A stretch of 62,843 nt of DNA from a virus: positions 64,001 through 126,843 of the IMG/VR virus record IMGVR_UViG_3300021963_000042. One strand, given 5' to 3'. Position 1 is the stretch's first letter, and each line of letters begins with the position of its first letter. Shown piece after piece: positions 50,800 through 58,063 of the stretch. The notes under the pieces were generated by a model, which saw only the letters and a list, made by a program, of their open reading frames with translations, did no database searches and was not told where the DNA came from. The translations under genes and the position numbers were made by a program.

Positions 50800-50812
50800 G
50801 CCCCTTGTGAAA

Positions 50813-50858
50813 AACCCTACAAAAAGTAGGGTTATCGTAAGTCATTGATTTTAAAGGG
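50813..50858 (-). repeat. Stem-loop plus conserved motif upstream of early promoter, copy 2
   Basis: AACCCTAC-AAAAA-GTAGGGTT (8-bp stem, 50813-50833) followed by CATTGATTTTAAAGGG (50843-50858). Same order and spacing as at 30308-30356. The motif overlaps the last codons of the 99-aa gene. Confidence 0.7.
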
Positions 50859-51150
50859 TTTTTAGGCTCCGAAGGATCTTCACCTGAGAGTCTGGGGCTA
50901 TGTACGCTCTGGCTGCTACTCGAGTGGTGTAGTTGATCGGATCCTGCATCTGCATAATTTCCACTAAGTTCTGGCTGAGCATTTCCGATGCAAGTTCCTC
51001 AACCAACCTTCTGCGCACAGCGTCACGTTGTAGGCTGTCCATGTTTATCATGTCTAGTTGACTGAACGATACAGCTGCTGTTACTAACTTGCCACCGATC
51101 GCATACTCTTTGATATCAAGAGATACATCATCAAATGGAGAGAACATCAT
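50851..51150 (-). CDS. Conserved phage protein
   Basis: 99 aa: FSPFDDVSLDIKEYAIGGKL then VTAAVSFSQLDMINMDSLQR and ELASEMLSQNLVEI. Helical-beta mix without known domain. Overlaps the next gene by four bases. Confidence 0.6.
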   Translation of the reverse strand: MMFSPFDDVSLDIKEYAIGGKLVTAAVSFSQLDMINMDSLQRDAVRRRLVEELASEMLSQNLVEIMQMQDPINYTTRVAARAYIAPDSQVKILRSLKTL

Positions 51151-51329
51151 CCACCTCTGTTGGCTGCTCGACGTTCTGGCTTACTGAGAATATTTTTCAC
51201 AGCATTCTTCACCAACTTACTGGCTTGAGATTTGCTGTAGCCTTGCTTCATCGCATTGTTACGTGCTTTCTTCTTGGCTTTCTTTAAGATCTTCTTGGCT
51301 TCCCACTGTTCTTTGAACGAAATACTCAT
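51147..51329 (-). CDS. Small Lys/Ala-rich basic protein
   Basis: 60 aa from ATG 51329 (MSISFKEQWEAKKILKKAKK then KARNNAMKQGYSKSQAS). Very basic and helical, likely nucleic-acid binding. Longer starts duplicate the frame of the upstream gene. It overlaps that gene by 71 bases. Confidence 0.6.
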   Translation of the reverse strand: MSISFKEQWEAKKILKKAKKKARNNAMKQGYSKSQASKLVKNAVKNILSKPERRAANRGG

Positions 51330-51747
51330 AGTTATCACTCTCCTCATTCTGTGCGATTTGTTTGGCACCATTGCCTGTATGAAAACGATATGCCATAGGT
51401 GTCTTTGGCGATAGCGTGACGAAACGATTGATTGTCTGACGATTACGCAGCATGTGATCAACCACACCAAAAATAATCTTGCGACCACTGCCGACGTAGT
51501 ATGACCAAACAGTGTAGAAGATAGCATGTGTTGCTTCTTCGTGTGGTACTGAGTACTCGTCAAGTTCCTTTACGGTAGTAGGTACTTTGTTGGTGTATGC
51601 AACACAGATAACAGCAGTAAGAAAATCCTGATTCAACAACGTGTAGACTTCACGACCTTTGCTGGTCCTGAATTCCATTGTGAGTTCTGGACGTACTGGA
51701 TCGTCTTTGACTTGTTCGAAATTTAAATCAGTTTGTAACTGCAACAT
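51259..51747 (-). CDS. GNAT-like conserved phage protein
   Basis: 162 aa: LTMEFRTSKGREVYTLLNQD, SVPHEEATHAIFYTVWSYYV and NRFVTLSPKTPMAYRFHTGN. The end FVTLSPKTxMAxxFHxxNGA resembles acetyltransferase-like phage proteins. Activity not certain. Confidence 0.6.
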   Translation of the reverse strand: MLQLQTDLNFEQVKDDPVRPELTMEFRTSKGREVYTLLNQDFLTAVICVAYTNKVPTTVKELDEYSVPHEEATHAIFYTVWSYYVGSGRKIIFGVVDHMLRNRQTINRFVTLSPKTPMAYRFHTGNGAKQIAQNEESDNYEYFVQRTVGSQEDLKESQEEST

Positions 51748-51748
51748 T

Positions 51749-52204
51749 TTAGTAACTTATGTTAAATGCGATAGAAATTCTATCATGGTTCGATTCATTT
51801 TCATTCACCCAGTGAATGATGCCAGCATCCCAGTAGAACAGATCACCTGCATTTGGCATAATGCTCTCACCAGTTTCAAACTCTATTTTACCTGAATCAT
51901 CAGGCACTGTCAAATAAAAACAACCAGCGATTGTTGCACCAACATGATTGTGCGGTCCATTGATACATCCAGGTGGGGAATAATTTACCCAGATATCGGA
52001 GATACGAAACTTATTGCTGTGTTGTCTTGCAATAAGTTCTATCATGTTAACAAGTGGTCTGAAGATAGGATTGTTTGTGCTTATTGTATACTGAGCACCC
52101 TTTGGATTACCAGATCCTCTACCTCTTGCATTGACTTCTCTCTGCTTTGCAATCCACTCAAGCATGAGAGTTGTATCAGCTTCAATTCTTTCTATGTTCA
52201 CCAT
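51749..52204 (-). CDS. 2OG-Fe(II) oxygenase (putative, PF13759 type)
   Basis: 151 aa. INGPHNHVGATIAGCFYLTV gives H-x-H-x-G, DDSGKIEFETGESIMP the turn, and GDLFYWDAGIIHWVNENESN the distal His with RISIAFN at the end (Arg). This is the family found in many T4-like phages. The substrate is unknown. It overlaps the methylase-like gene by seven bases. Confidence 0.82.
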   Translation of the reverse strand: MVNIERIEADTTLMLEWIAKQREVNARGRGSGNPKGAQYTISTNNPIFRPLVNMIELIARQHSNKFRISDIWVNYSPPGCINGPHNHVGATIAGCFYLTVPDDSGKIEFETGESIMPNAGDLFYWDAGIIHWVNENESNHDRISIAFNISY

Positions 52205-52971
52205 ACAAATCCAAACGTGTAAGTCTCATCAGAGTTGAATATGGCTTCTACGACGTTCATAAATTCATCGTAAGTATATCTAGTCTGTTTCACTCCTGAT
52301 GGAGATAGAGATACCGTAATAATTTCTTTAGGCTCAAGATATGTTACAACACTTTCCAGATCAACATTGTATCCATGCTGTAGGCACGAGAATATAGCGA
52401 TTTTACTTTTATCTATCGTTGGGTTTTTACCCATGATGAAATCATCATAGTATGCTCTGACCACACAATCACCACCGATGGCATCAGCAGCGATTTGCGC
52501 TGAGGATTTTGTATCTACCACTTTCATATCTGTATATACAGAGCATAGAATTTTGGTGATAGCATCATCAAAGTAAGGACTGCCTGGAGTGAACATCACA
52601 ACAGTATCAAATCTTTCTCTCTCATGAAAGTTTCGAACGATTTGCATCAAATTGCGTGCAGTAATCATTGGGTCACGACTTCCCCAAAGGTTACCGAATG
52701 TTCCAATGATTTTGTTAGCGCCAGTCAGATCGTTCTTAGCGAACGTGAATCCTCTGTCTAGCAGTATATCATAGCCAGCTGGTGCGTTGTGCTGGTCTAT
52801 TCTTTTGATTGTGTTTGTTGTATCATAGTCGCACAGTGTAAGTGCAACCCATTTATCGTTTCGTTCAAGTTCATCAACTACATCAAGAAATTCTTGACTG
52901 ACTGTATCATTTGTAATTGGCAAACCAACACGGATGATATCATAAGTCGATCTTCTTGAGTATTGGGTCAT
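52198..52971 (-). CDS. Tetrapyrrole-methylase/borosin-methyltransferase-like protein
   Basis: 257 aa. The middle matches the TP-methylase fold by pattern: FDTVVMFTPGSPYFDDAITK, then KVVDTKSSAQIAADAIGGD, and DFIMGKNPTIDKSKIAIFSC LQHG, comparable with the G-x-P, SSLDTIFADLGID and DLLLRKRPLNPD regions of corrin and borosin N-methyltransferases. These use SAM. The N-terminal 90 residues are divergent and the usual Gly-rich start is weak, so catalysis is uncertain. It lies among other methyl-transfer and oxygenase genes. Confidence 0.5.
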   Translation of the reverse strand: MTQYSRRSTYDIIRVGLPITNDTVSQEFLDVVDELERNDKWVALTLCDYDTTNTIKRIDQHNAPAGYDILLDRGFTFAKNDLTGANKIIGTFGNLWGSRDPMITARNLMQIVRNFHERERFDTVVMFTPGSPYFDDAITKILCSVYTDMKVVDTKSSAQIAADAIGGDCVVRAYYDDFIMGKNPTIDKSKIAIFSCLQHGYNVDLESVVTYLEPKEIITVSLSPSGVKQTRYTYDEFMNVVEAIFNSDETYTFGFVW

Positions 52972-53194
52972 CAGGATGTTGTTCTTTCATAACTTTTAAA
53001 AAATTAACCATCTTTTCTAGCACACTAAATCCGACGAGTTGTGGAACAAACGCATGAACAATCATAGCGAATCCCCACACAAACAAAGTAAGTGCAAACT
53101 TCAGCGCCCACCACATGTGTAGGAAATAGAACCACTTACTCTCAGATAAACGAGAGTACGTTCTGGCTTCATTCAGATGGTTTGGATGGAGCAT
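52940..53194 (-). CDS. Small membrane protein, DUF6356-like
   Basis: 84 aa from ATG 53194 (MLHPNHLNEARTYSRLSESK); a longer start would read the MaoC gene in another frame. One helix WWALKFALTLFVWGFAMIVH then AFVPQLVGF. The pattern HPxxxxETYxxH...A...L..A...HA..P is that of DUF6356 proteins. It overlaps MaoC by 26 and the methylase-like gene by 32 bases. Confidence 0.6.
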   Translation of the reverse strand: MLHPNHLNEARTYSRLSESKWFYFLHMWWALKFALTLFVWGFAMIVHAFVPQLVGFSVLEKMVNFLKVMKEQHPDDPILKKIDL

Positions 53195-53738
53195 AGTCTT
53201 TATCAAAATAATATAAGATGATGGATGTTGCATAGCACGCAGGTTTCTTTTTGTCTTGTATCTGCAGTACTTGGTCCCACCAAATTTTAACACCCAGTTT
53301 CTTCTCGGGATCTTCTTCGTCTAATATCCATTCCCACTTTTTGATGCTCACCAGTGCACGCACTTTTGAATCCACTGGCACAGGATTCGTGAACCTGACA
53401 TAATCTAGTCCGTAATTGATAACTAACTTAACGAACCTCATGTTGACAGCTCTACCGAGCAAAGATCCAAACATAGCAAGGCTGTAATAACCATGTGCGA
53501 TACTTCTATCGAAAGGATCTTCGCCGAACCCATGAGAAACCATTCCCATTCTGGATCTTATCTCTTCATCATCAGCTGTGTGAATCCACTGAGTGTCACC
53601 AGTGGCTTCGGCAAAGTGAACGATCTTAGGTTTGTCTATTGTGAAGAAATCGCTAACCCACTTGCGTCCAGATTTCATGTGAACATCTAGATCTTCTGGT
53701 TTCTCCACCACATAAACTTTTCTTCGCTGGCTATTCAT
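53169..53738 (-). CDS. MaoC-like (R)-enoyl-CoA hydratase domain protein
   Basis: 189 aa. HFAEATGDTQWIHTADDEEI carries the catalytic Asp and His of the MaoC hot-dog fold, followed by PFDRSIAHGYYSLAMFGSLL and YGLDYVRFTNPVPVDSKV. Such enzymes hydrate trans-2-enoyl-CoA or related thioesters. Neighbouring SDR and acyl-CoA ligase genes suggest acyl chemistry. It overlaps the methyltransferase stop by four bases. Confidence 0.82.
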   Translation of the reverse strand: MNSQRRKVYVVEKPEDLDVHMKSGRKWVSDFFTIDKPKIVHFAEATGDTQWIHTADDEEIRSRMGMVSHGFGEDPFDRSIAHGYYSLAMFGSLLGRAVNMRFVKLVINYGLDYVRFTNPVPVDSKVRALVSIKKWEWILDEEDPEKKLGVKIWWDQVLQIQDKKKPACYATSIILYYFDKDYAPSKPSE

Positions 53739-55186
53739 GTTTTCTCGCAGTAGAATGTTACAAATCCAAACTTGCTGTTGATAATTTGTACGTTGCTGAA
53801 TCCAACTTCCTTCAATGTATCCAAGTACCAGTCGATTGGTAGCAGATTCATGTATCCTTGAAGTTTCTTTTCTTTCTCATAGATGTATTCATCAGTGATA
53901 CCATTCGCTCTCTTAAAATCATAGTAGAGTTCTTTTACAGTTTCACTTTGCGGAGTCTTATCACTCAGAATGAAAGTTCCATTCAACGAGAGAGAGTTGT
54001 ATATATCTTGTATGTATTGCTTACGTTCGTTAACGAAATGTAACGTCCAGTTAGCCATCACAAAATCAGGTGTTATTCCTTCTGGGAATGTTTCTGACAG
54101 CGTTACGCAGCTGGAGTAGGCAGAGTTCTCTATCATCGCCTTGCTTGATTCTACACCATACACGTTGATGAAACCAGAGTCAACGAATCGTTCGATAGTA
54201 TGACCAAGAGCAGAACCAACATCGATAATGTGTGACTCAGGGTCGTGACGTCTCTTAGCAATCTGTATACACAGATCAATCACACGATCGTAGTCAGGTA
54301 TATTCGTAGTTGCTTCATCTTGAAAACGCTTAGCTACCGAAGTGTCAAACTCCCACTTGGGTGTTTTAATGACAGTAGACTTATTAGCATGCACATACGC
54401 AGGATTTTCTCTCTGAACATTATGATGCACGTTGTATTGTAGGGATGATGTAATCTTCTTACGTGTCCTACGATAGCGAACCATATATCGCTTAGGTGCA
54501 GCATAAACCTCAGAAACATTTATCTCAATGTCATCGTTGTAAGCATCATGGCTGCTCTCAATCTTTTGAGGATAGATTCTATCTCCATGCAACTCAAAAC
54601 CATTCTCTCCCATCACAGCACGCATCGCATTATATCCAACAGCTGATGACCAACCAGCGTATGGCTTACCGATTGTATCTGAAACCATGTTGAATATTTT
54701 GAACTGAACCGTAGGTATACCTGCAGATTCATCAGCTTCGTGCGTCTCAATAATAACAAACTCTTTCGTCACACGACTCATCTGCTCAACGAAACCGATG
54801 GCATTAACATAACAGTGAATGATGCCAGAAGCAATCACGATGTCATACGTCTGGTCTGGTGTGTCTTTTAGATACTCGAGTGTTTCAGCTTGTTCAATTC
54901 TGAAGTCTGCGTCAGACCAGTGCTCAGATAAAAGTTCCTTCGACTTATCGCAGAAACTCTTTTGAATATCGATGCCTGTGTAATGCTTGGCACCATTGGC
55001 TAGCGCCCAATGACCAAACGCACCTAAGCAATGTCCGAGGTCCAGAATAGTTTTACCTTCAACTAACCACTTAGGTAGCAGTGCTTCGCATCGTCTGGTT
55101 AAAGACTCAGCGTTTACCTGTGTTGTTCCTCTGGACTTTCTAACATCGTTAGTCACAAACTCATCATATTCTTCAAAGAACATCAT
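53735..55186 (-). CDS. Two-domain SAM-dependent methyltransferase
   Basis: 483 aa. Domain 1 (about 30-190): TILDLGHCLGAFGHWALANG, GIDIQ and VIASGIIHCYVN. A linker of about 90 residues with RYMVRYRRTRKKI. Domain 2 (about 285-470): HIIDVGSALGHTIERFVDSG, VYGVESS, DFVMANWTLHFVNERKQYIQ, resembling CmoA/TrmN-type methyltransferases. Two complete SAM sites in one chain suggest successive or paired methylation. Substrate unknown. Confidence 0.8.
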   Translation of the reverse strand: MMFFEEYDEFVTNDVRKSRGTTQVNAESLTRRCEALLPKWLVEGKTILDLGHCLGAFGHWALANGAKHYTGIDIQKSFCDKSKELLSEHWSDADFRIEQAETLEYLKDTPDQTYDIVIASGIIHCYVNAIGFVEQMSRVTKEFVIIETHEADESAGIPTVQFKIFNMVSDTIGKPYAGWSSAVGYNAMRAVMGENGFELHGDRIYPQKIESSHDAYNDDIEINVSEVYAAPKRYMVRYRRTRKKITSSLQYNVHHNVQRENPAYVHANKSTVIKTPKWEFDTSVAKRFQDEATTNIPDYDRVIDLCIQIAKRRHDPESHIIDVGSALGHTIERFVDSGFINVYGVESSKAMIENSAYSSCVTLSETFPEGITPDFVMANWTLHFVNERKQYIQDIYNSLSLNGTFILSDKTPQSETVKELYYDFKRANGITDEYIYEKEKKLQGYMNLLPIDWYLDTLKEVGFSNVQIINSKFGFVTFYCEKT

Positions 55187-55863
55187 AGTTCTATGCTACC
55201 CATGTTGTATAGAAGTTCTTCATTCTTAGCTAACTCTTTGATGAAGTCAGAGTGCTTCCAATGAATGTTTGAGATGATGGCTAGTCGATAATCAAAGCGA
55301 GCACAGTTATAGTCTGTCGGCTCAACAAAGTGTGTGACGTATCCTGGATGGATAACCATCAGACCACGCTCGACTGCAACACGTTTAAATGGAGTAAACT
55401 GATTGTGCCACAGAACGCCACCACGTGGATCTAGCAACATCAAATTGCCAGCATTGCGATCGGGTACATCGATGTAGATAATACCAACACCGAGTGTTTG
55501 AGCATGCTTGTGTGGCGAGATGCGATAGATGGAGTTTTGTTTTACTTCACGGAAATAACCTTTGCTACCAAACAAAGGTGGTAGTGGCATTTCGGTTAGT
55601 GGGCGATAGTAGTGGTCAGTCAACTCAACCATTTTATCTCTCACCTGAATCATGGTGTCAGGTAGATCAGGAAGTTCCCATAGATTGGTTTGGTTGAGAG
55701 TCCCAGGTGCTCCAGGCTTGAGAAGATACTTGACGTCTTCGCACAGCTTGTCTAGGAATTCATCATCAAATGGTTTAGCAGTGACGATGGGTGTATGCCA
55801 AAGGTTATGAACTTTGTGGGCATAATCTTTGTCATGTTCAAGGTAGGTAATTTTCTTTTCCAT
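55183..55863 (-). CDS. 2OG-Fe(II) oxygenase-like protein
   Basis: 226 aa. SPHKHAQTLGVGIIYIDVPD then NAGNLMLLDPRGGVLWHNQF gives H-x-H...; GLMVIHPGYVTHFVEP and ARFDYRLAIISNIHW provide the second His and Arg. A PF13759-like enzyme longer than usual. TATAAATA 28 bases upstream indicates late expression. It overlaps the methyltransferase start by four bases. Confidence 0.78.
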   Translation of the reverse strand: MEKKITYLEHDKDYAHKVHNLWHTPIVTAKPFDDEFLDKLCEDVKYLLKPGAPGTLNQTNLWELPDLPDTMIQVRDKMVELTDHYYRPLTEMPLPPLFGSKGYFREVKQNSIYRISPHKHAQTLGVGIIYIDVPDRNAGNLMLLDPRGGVLWHNQFTPFKRVAVERGLMVIHPGYVTHFVEPTDYNCARFDYRLAIISNIHWKHSDFIKELAKNEELLYNMGSIEL

Positions 55864-55890
55864 AGTATATCTCAGTTAAGTTACACTTGA

Positions 55891-55898
55891 TATTTATA
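55891..55898 (-). promoter_or_regulatory. T4-type late promoter TATAAATA
   Basis: TATAAATA on the minus strand (55898-55891), exact T4 late consensus, 28 bases before the oxygenase ATG. Confidence 0.8.
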
Positions 55899-55902
55899 CA
55901 TC

Positions 55903-55934
55903 AAAAAAAGAGCAGTGGGTTTAGGCACTGCTCT
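55903..55934 (-). terminator. Rho-independent terminator
   Basis: AGAGCAGTG/CACTGCTCT hairpin (55909-55934) followed by a run of T on the minus strand (55909-55903). Ends transcription just before the late promoter. Confidence 0.88.
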
Positions 55935-55978
55935 ATAAAATGCATTTCTGCATGATCCCAGTCTAGCTGGTGAACTAT

Positions 55979-56113
55979 TTAGTAACTTCGCACTTCCTTT
56001 CGGTAATTTTCTGGGTCGTCAATCATTCTGTACTTAGAAGATGTATCAAGGAATTCTCTGATAAAATCAGCTTTTCCTTGCTGCAGTAGTTGATACGCTT
56101 GCGCATAGTTGAT
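55979..56113 (-). CDS. Possible small protein without a clear AUG
   Basis: A protein-like frame on the minus strand (NYAQAYQLLQQGKADFIREF then LDTSSKYRMIDDPENYRKEV) of about 44 aa. No ATG begins it; the nearest candidate start is an ATC at 56113 right after AGAGGAA. An ATG in another frame (56106) with a good RBS gives 27 unrelated residues. The stop overlaps a CTAAATAG sequence. The true start is undecided. Confidence 0.38.
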   Translation of the reverse strand: MNYAQAYQLLQQGKADFIREFLDTSSKYRMIDDPENYRKEVRSY

Positions 56114-56166
56114 TTCCTCTTTGTTATTATTATTATTGGGAACCAGCCCTCTGTGGAGCCGTAGAA

Positions 56167-56174
56167 TTATTTAG
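56167..56174 (-). promoter_or_regulatory. Late promoter CTAAATAA
   Basis: GTCTAAATAATTC on the minus strand, between the terminator at 56177-56207 and the small frame at 55979-56113. Confidence 0.62.
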
Positions 56175-56176
56175 AC

Positions 56177-56207
56177 AAAAAAAATCCCTGGAACCGAAAT
56201 TCCAGGG
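56177..56207. terminator. Rho-independent terminator after the nitroreductase
   Basis: CCCTGGAA-CCGAAA-TTCCAGGG, 8-bp stem, with ATTTTTTTT on the minus strand; also a T-rich flank on the other strand, so it may act both ways. Confidence 0.9.
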
Positions 56208-56219
56208 AAATTTTTATTT

Positions 56220-56849
56220 TTATTTTATAAAGGTAAACAGAGACTCTAGAGGTTGCCTAACTTTCTTTTCATTAACCATCCAATCATTTTCTACATCTCT
56301 ATAACCTAAAGGAAGTAGTAAGACGACTTTACAATCATTCAAGTTCAAAATGCGTTCTACGTCTTGTACCTCAAAACCTTCTATCGGTGTGGCGTCTACA
56401 CCTTCCATCGCAGCAGCAATTAATGCCGTGCCGATGGCGATATATGTTTGCCTAGATGTATGTGTACTCTGAACATGTGGAGGCATAAGTGGCAATCTTC
56501 TCTTTAGACTTTCTCTATACTTCTCCAATTCAGGTCGAACGTAACCTCTCTCTTTATGAATTAGATCGTAAGCATTGTCTATCTTACCACCAGTATATCT
56601 GCCCCAAGCAGCAAATACAAGTAGATGAGAACAGTCTACAACTTGCGACTGGTTTCTTGCACTACTCATAATCTTTGCTTGTAACTCTTTGTCAGTTATA
56701 ACAAAGATATGATAAGGTTGAAGACCACTAGAAGATGGAGTTAGTCGTATCGCTTCCAAGATCCTGTCGATCTTTTCTTGATCGACAGGTTTGTTTTGGT
56801 CCATCTTCTTGGTGGCATAACGCCACCTCATCGCCTCAAGCAGATTCAT
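56220..56849 (-). CDS. Nitroreductase-family flavoprotein
   Basis: 209 aa from ATG 56849; a longer frame lies over the RNase H-like gene. Motifs: LEAMRWRYATKKMDQNKPVD, RLTPSSSGLQPYHIFVITDK (FMN-binding), ESLKRRLPLMPPHVQSTHTS, RQTYIAIGTALIAAAMEGVD and LLLPLGYRDVENDWMVNEKK. This is an NfsB/YdgI-like NAD(P)H-dependent FMN reductase. One base from the upstream stop. Possible redox partner for the oxygenase-rich cluster. Confidence 0.88.
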   Translation of the reverse strand: MNLLEAMRWRYATKKMDQNKPVDQEKIDRILEAIRLTPSSSGLQPYHIFVITDKELQAKIMSSARNQSQVVDCSHLLVFAAWGRYTGGKIDNAYDLIHKERGYVRPELEKYRESLKRRLPLMPPHVQSTHTSRQTYIAIGTALIAAAMEGVDATPIEGFEVQDVERILNLNDCKVVLLLPLGYRDVENDWMVNEKKVRQPLESLFTFIK

Positions 56850-56850
56850 C

Positions 56851-57324
56851 TTATGCTGCTCGCATGTATGACTTGTACCTGTCTGCAGCATAACTTGCAG
56901 CGAATGCCTTTGGTTTAACCATAGGCACCACGTTGCACATACCACGAATGTAGCCAGTCGCTTCGTTGATAACACAAGAGCTGCCATGCATTTCGTTAGG
57001 GTTGATGTCCAAGTGAACTTCAACTTCTCTATCTTCTAACACATCGTGCAACTTCTGATACAACTCTGCAATCTTGTAAACTTCGTTCATTAGACGCATA
57101 CGTGGTCTGTCTCGTTTCTGATCCCAGTCACGTTCACGAACTACTTCACCGAAGATTTTACAGCCATTGTTACCATTGATATGAACAACAACAACCATAA
57201 TGTAATCTGCGTACCAATCATTTCCTATATTAAATCTTTCGGAATCCCCACCAATATAAATTTTAGTCTCTGGGGTTTGAGCCTCGATAAATGCTTTCAC
57301 TTCTTCAATATCGATTTTACGCAT
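56851..57324 (-). CDS. RNase H-like protein, YkuK/DUF458 type
   Basis: 157 aa. TKIYIGGDSERFNIGNDWYA gives the first acidic motif, YIMVVVVHINGNNGCKIFGE the strand, and EVEVHLDINPNEMHGSSCVI then NEATGYIRGM the second and third. The YkuK family is predicted to have an RNase H-like fold; activity unproven. It precedes the nitroreductase by one base. Confidence 0.78.
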   Translation of the reverse strand: MRKIDIEEVKAFIEAQTPETKIYIGGDSERFNIGNDWYADYIMVVVVHINGNNGCKIFGEVVRERDWDQKRDRPRMRLMNEVYKIAELYQKLHDVLEDREVEVHLDINPNEMHGSSCVINEATGYIRGMCNVVPMVKPKAFAASYAADRYKSYMRAA

Positions 57325-57353
57325 ATTACACCTGTCTTTCTCCTGTTAAAAAT

Positions 57354-57427
57354 TGGAGCGGATAGAGGGAATCGAACCCTACTCTGCGCAGCTTGGAAGG
57401 CTGGCGACACACCTCGTGCTTACCCGC
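57354..57427 (-). tRNA. tRNA-Gly(UCC)
   Basis: Acceptor GCGGGTA/TATCCGC, anticodon loop CTTCCAA (UCC), T arm AGGGTTCGATTCCCT and encoded CCA. D arm and upper anticodon stem are slightly irregular. The stop codon of the oxygenase gene lies inside its 5' acceptor strand. Confidence 0.85.
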
Positions 57428-57893
57428 AATTATTTGTTGTATACCTTAGTACAACTGATAGTCTCCTACCTTGTTTAACTAAATTCACTGAATGTGTATA
57501 CTTTCTCGTATCATTACCTGCAGGGAACAGAACGAATGTACCCTTTGGGCATTTTAATTGCATATTAAATGCATTAAAAACTAACTCACCACCATCATAC
57601 TCAGATGGGTCGTTCATGAATAAAATTCCTGTTTGCTTCCACTTGTAATCACCATCAAATGATAGACCATCAAAATGTGGAGTCATAGCAGAACCAACAT
57701 TGTATGTTAGAAACTCAAAACTGGATATTTCTCCAAACTTGACAGCTTCTTTATATACAGGTGGATAGGAGATACCACTAACTGTCTTCACATTCTGCTG
57801 GTTTGGGTAATCCTTCGCTTTAGAAATATCGATACTCGCAATGAGTTTATCGATGACTTCCTCACTCACCAGATTTGGAATTATCTTTATCAT
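57420..57893 (-). CDS. 2OG-Fe(II) oxygenase, prolyl-hydroxylase-like
   Basis: 157 aa from ATG 57893 (MIKIIPNLVSEEVIDKLIAS). FLTYNVGSAMTPHFDGLSFD holds H-x-D, DGGELVFNAFNMQLKCPKG the cupin strand, and YTHSVNLVKQGRRLSVVLRY the distal His and Arg. It resembles the T4-like cyanophage prolyl 4-hydroxylase family. Its last eight bases overlap tRNA-Gly. Confidence 0.83.
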   Translation of the reverse strand: MIKIIPNLVSEEVIDKLIASIDISKAKDYPNQQNVKTVSGISYPPVYKEAVKFGEISSFEFLTYNVGSAMTPHFDGLSFDGDYKWKQTGILFMNDPSEYDGGELVFNAFNMQLKCPKGTFVLFPAGNDTRKYTHSVNLVKQGRRLSVVLRYTTNNCG

Positions 57894-58053
57894 CTTCTTT
57901 AAAAATAAGTTTAGCCGAACCAATAGTTCCTGGCATATCTAGCACCTGTTCTGATTTTTTATTCTTACCGAAGATCGTTTCCCAGCGATTGTCGAATTCA
58001 TCCTTACTCACTGCTAATGGTCTTGGTTTATCACCTTTACCGCCATCTGACAT
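57862..58053 (-). CDS. Conserved small phage protein
   Basis: 63 aa: MSDGGKGDKPRPLAVSKDEF then DNRWETIFGKNKKSE. The KGDKPRPLxVxxDxFxxxWxxIFGK pattern is common to many T4-like phages; function unknown. Overlaps the oxygenase start by 32 bases. Confidence 0.75.
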   Translation of the reverse strand: MSDGGKGDKPRPLAVSKDEFDNRWETIFGKNKKSEQVLDMPGTIGSAKLIFKEDDKDNSKSGE

Positions 58054-58063
58054 ATAGTTCCTC

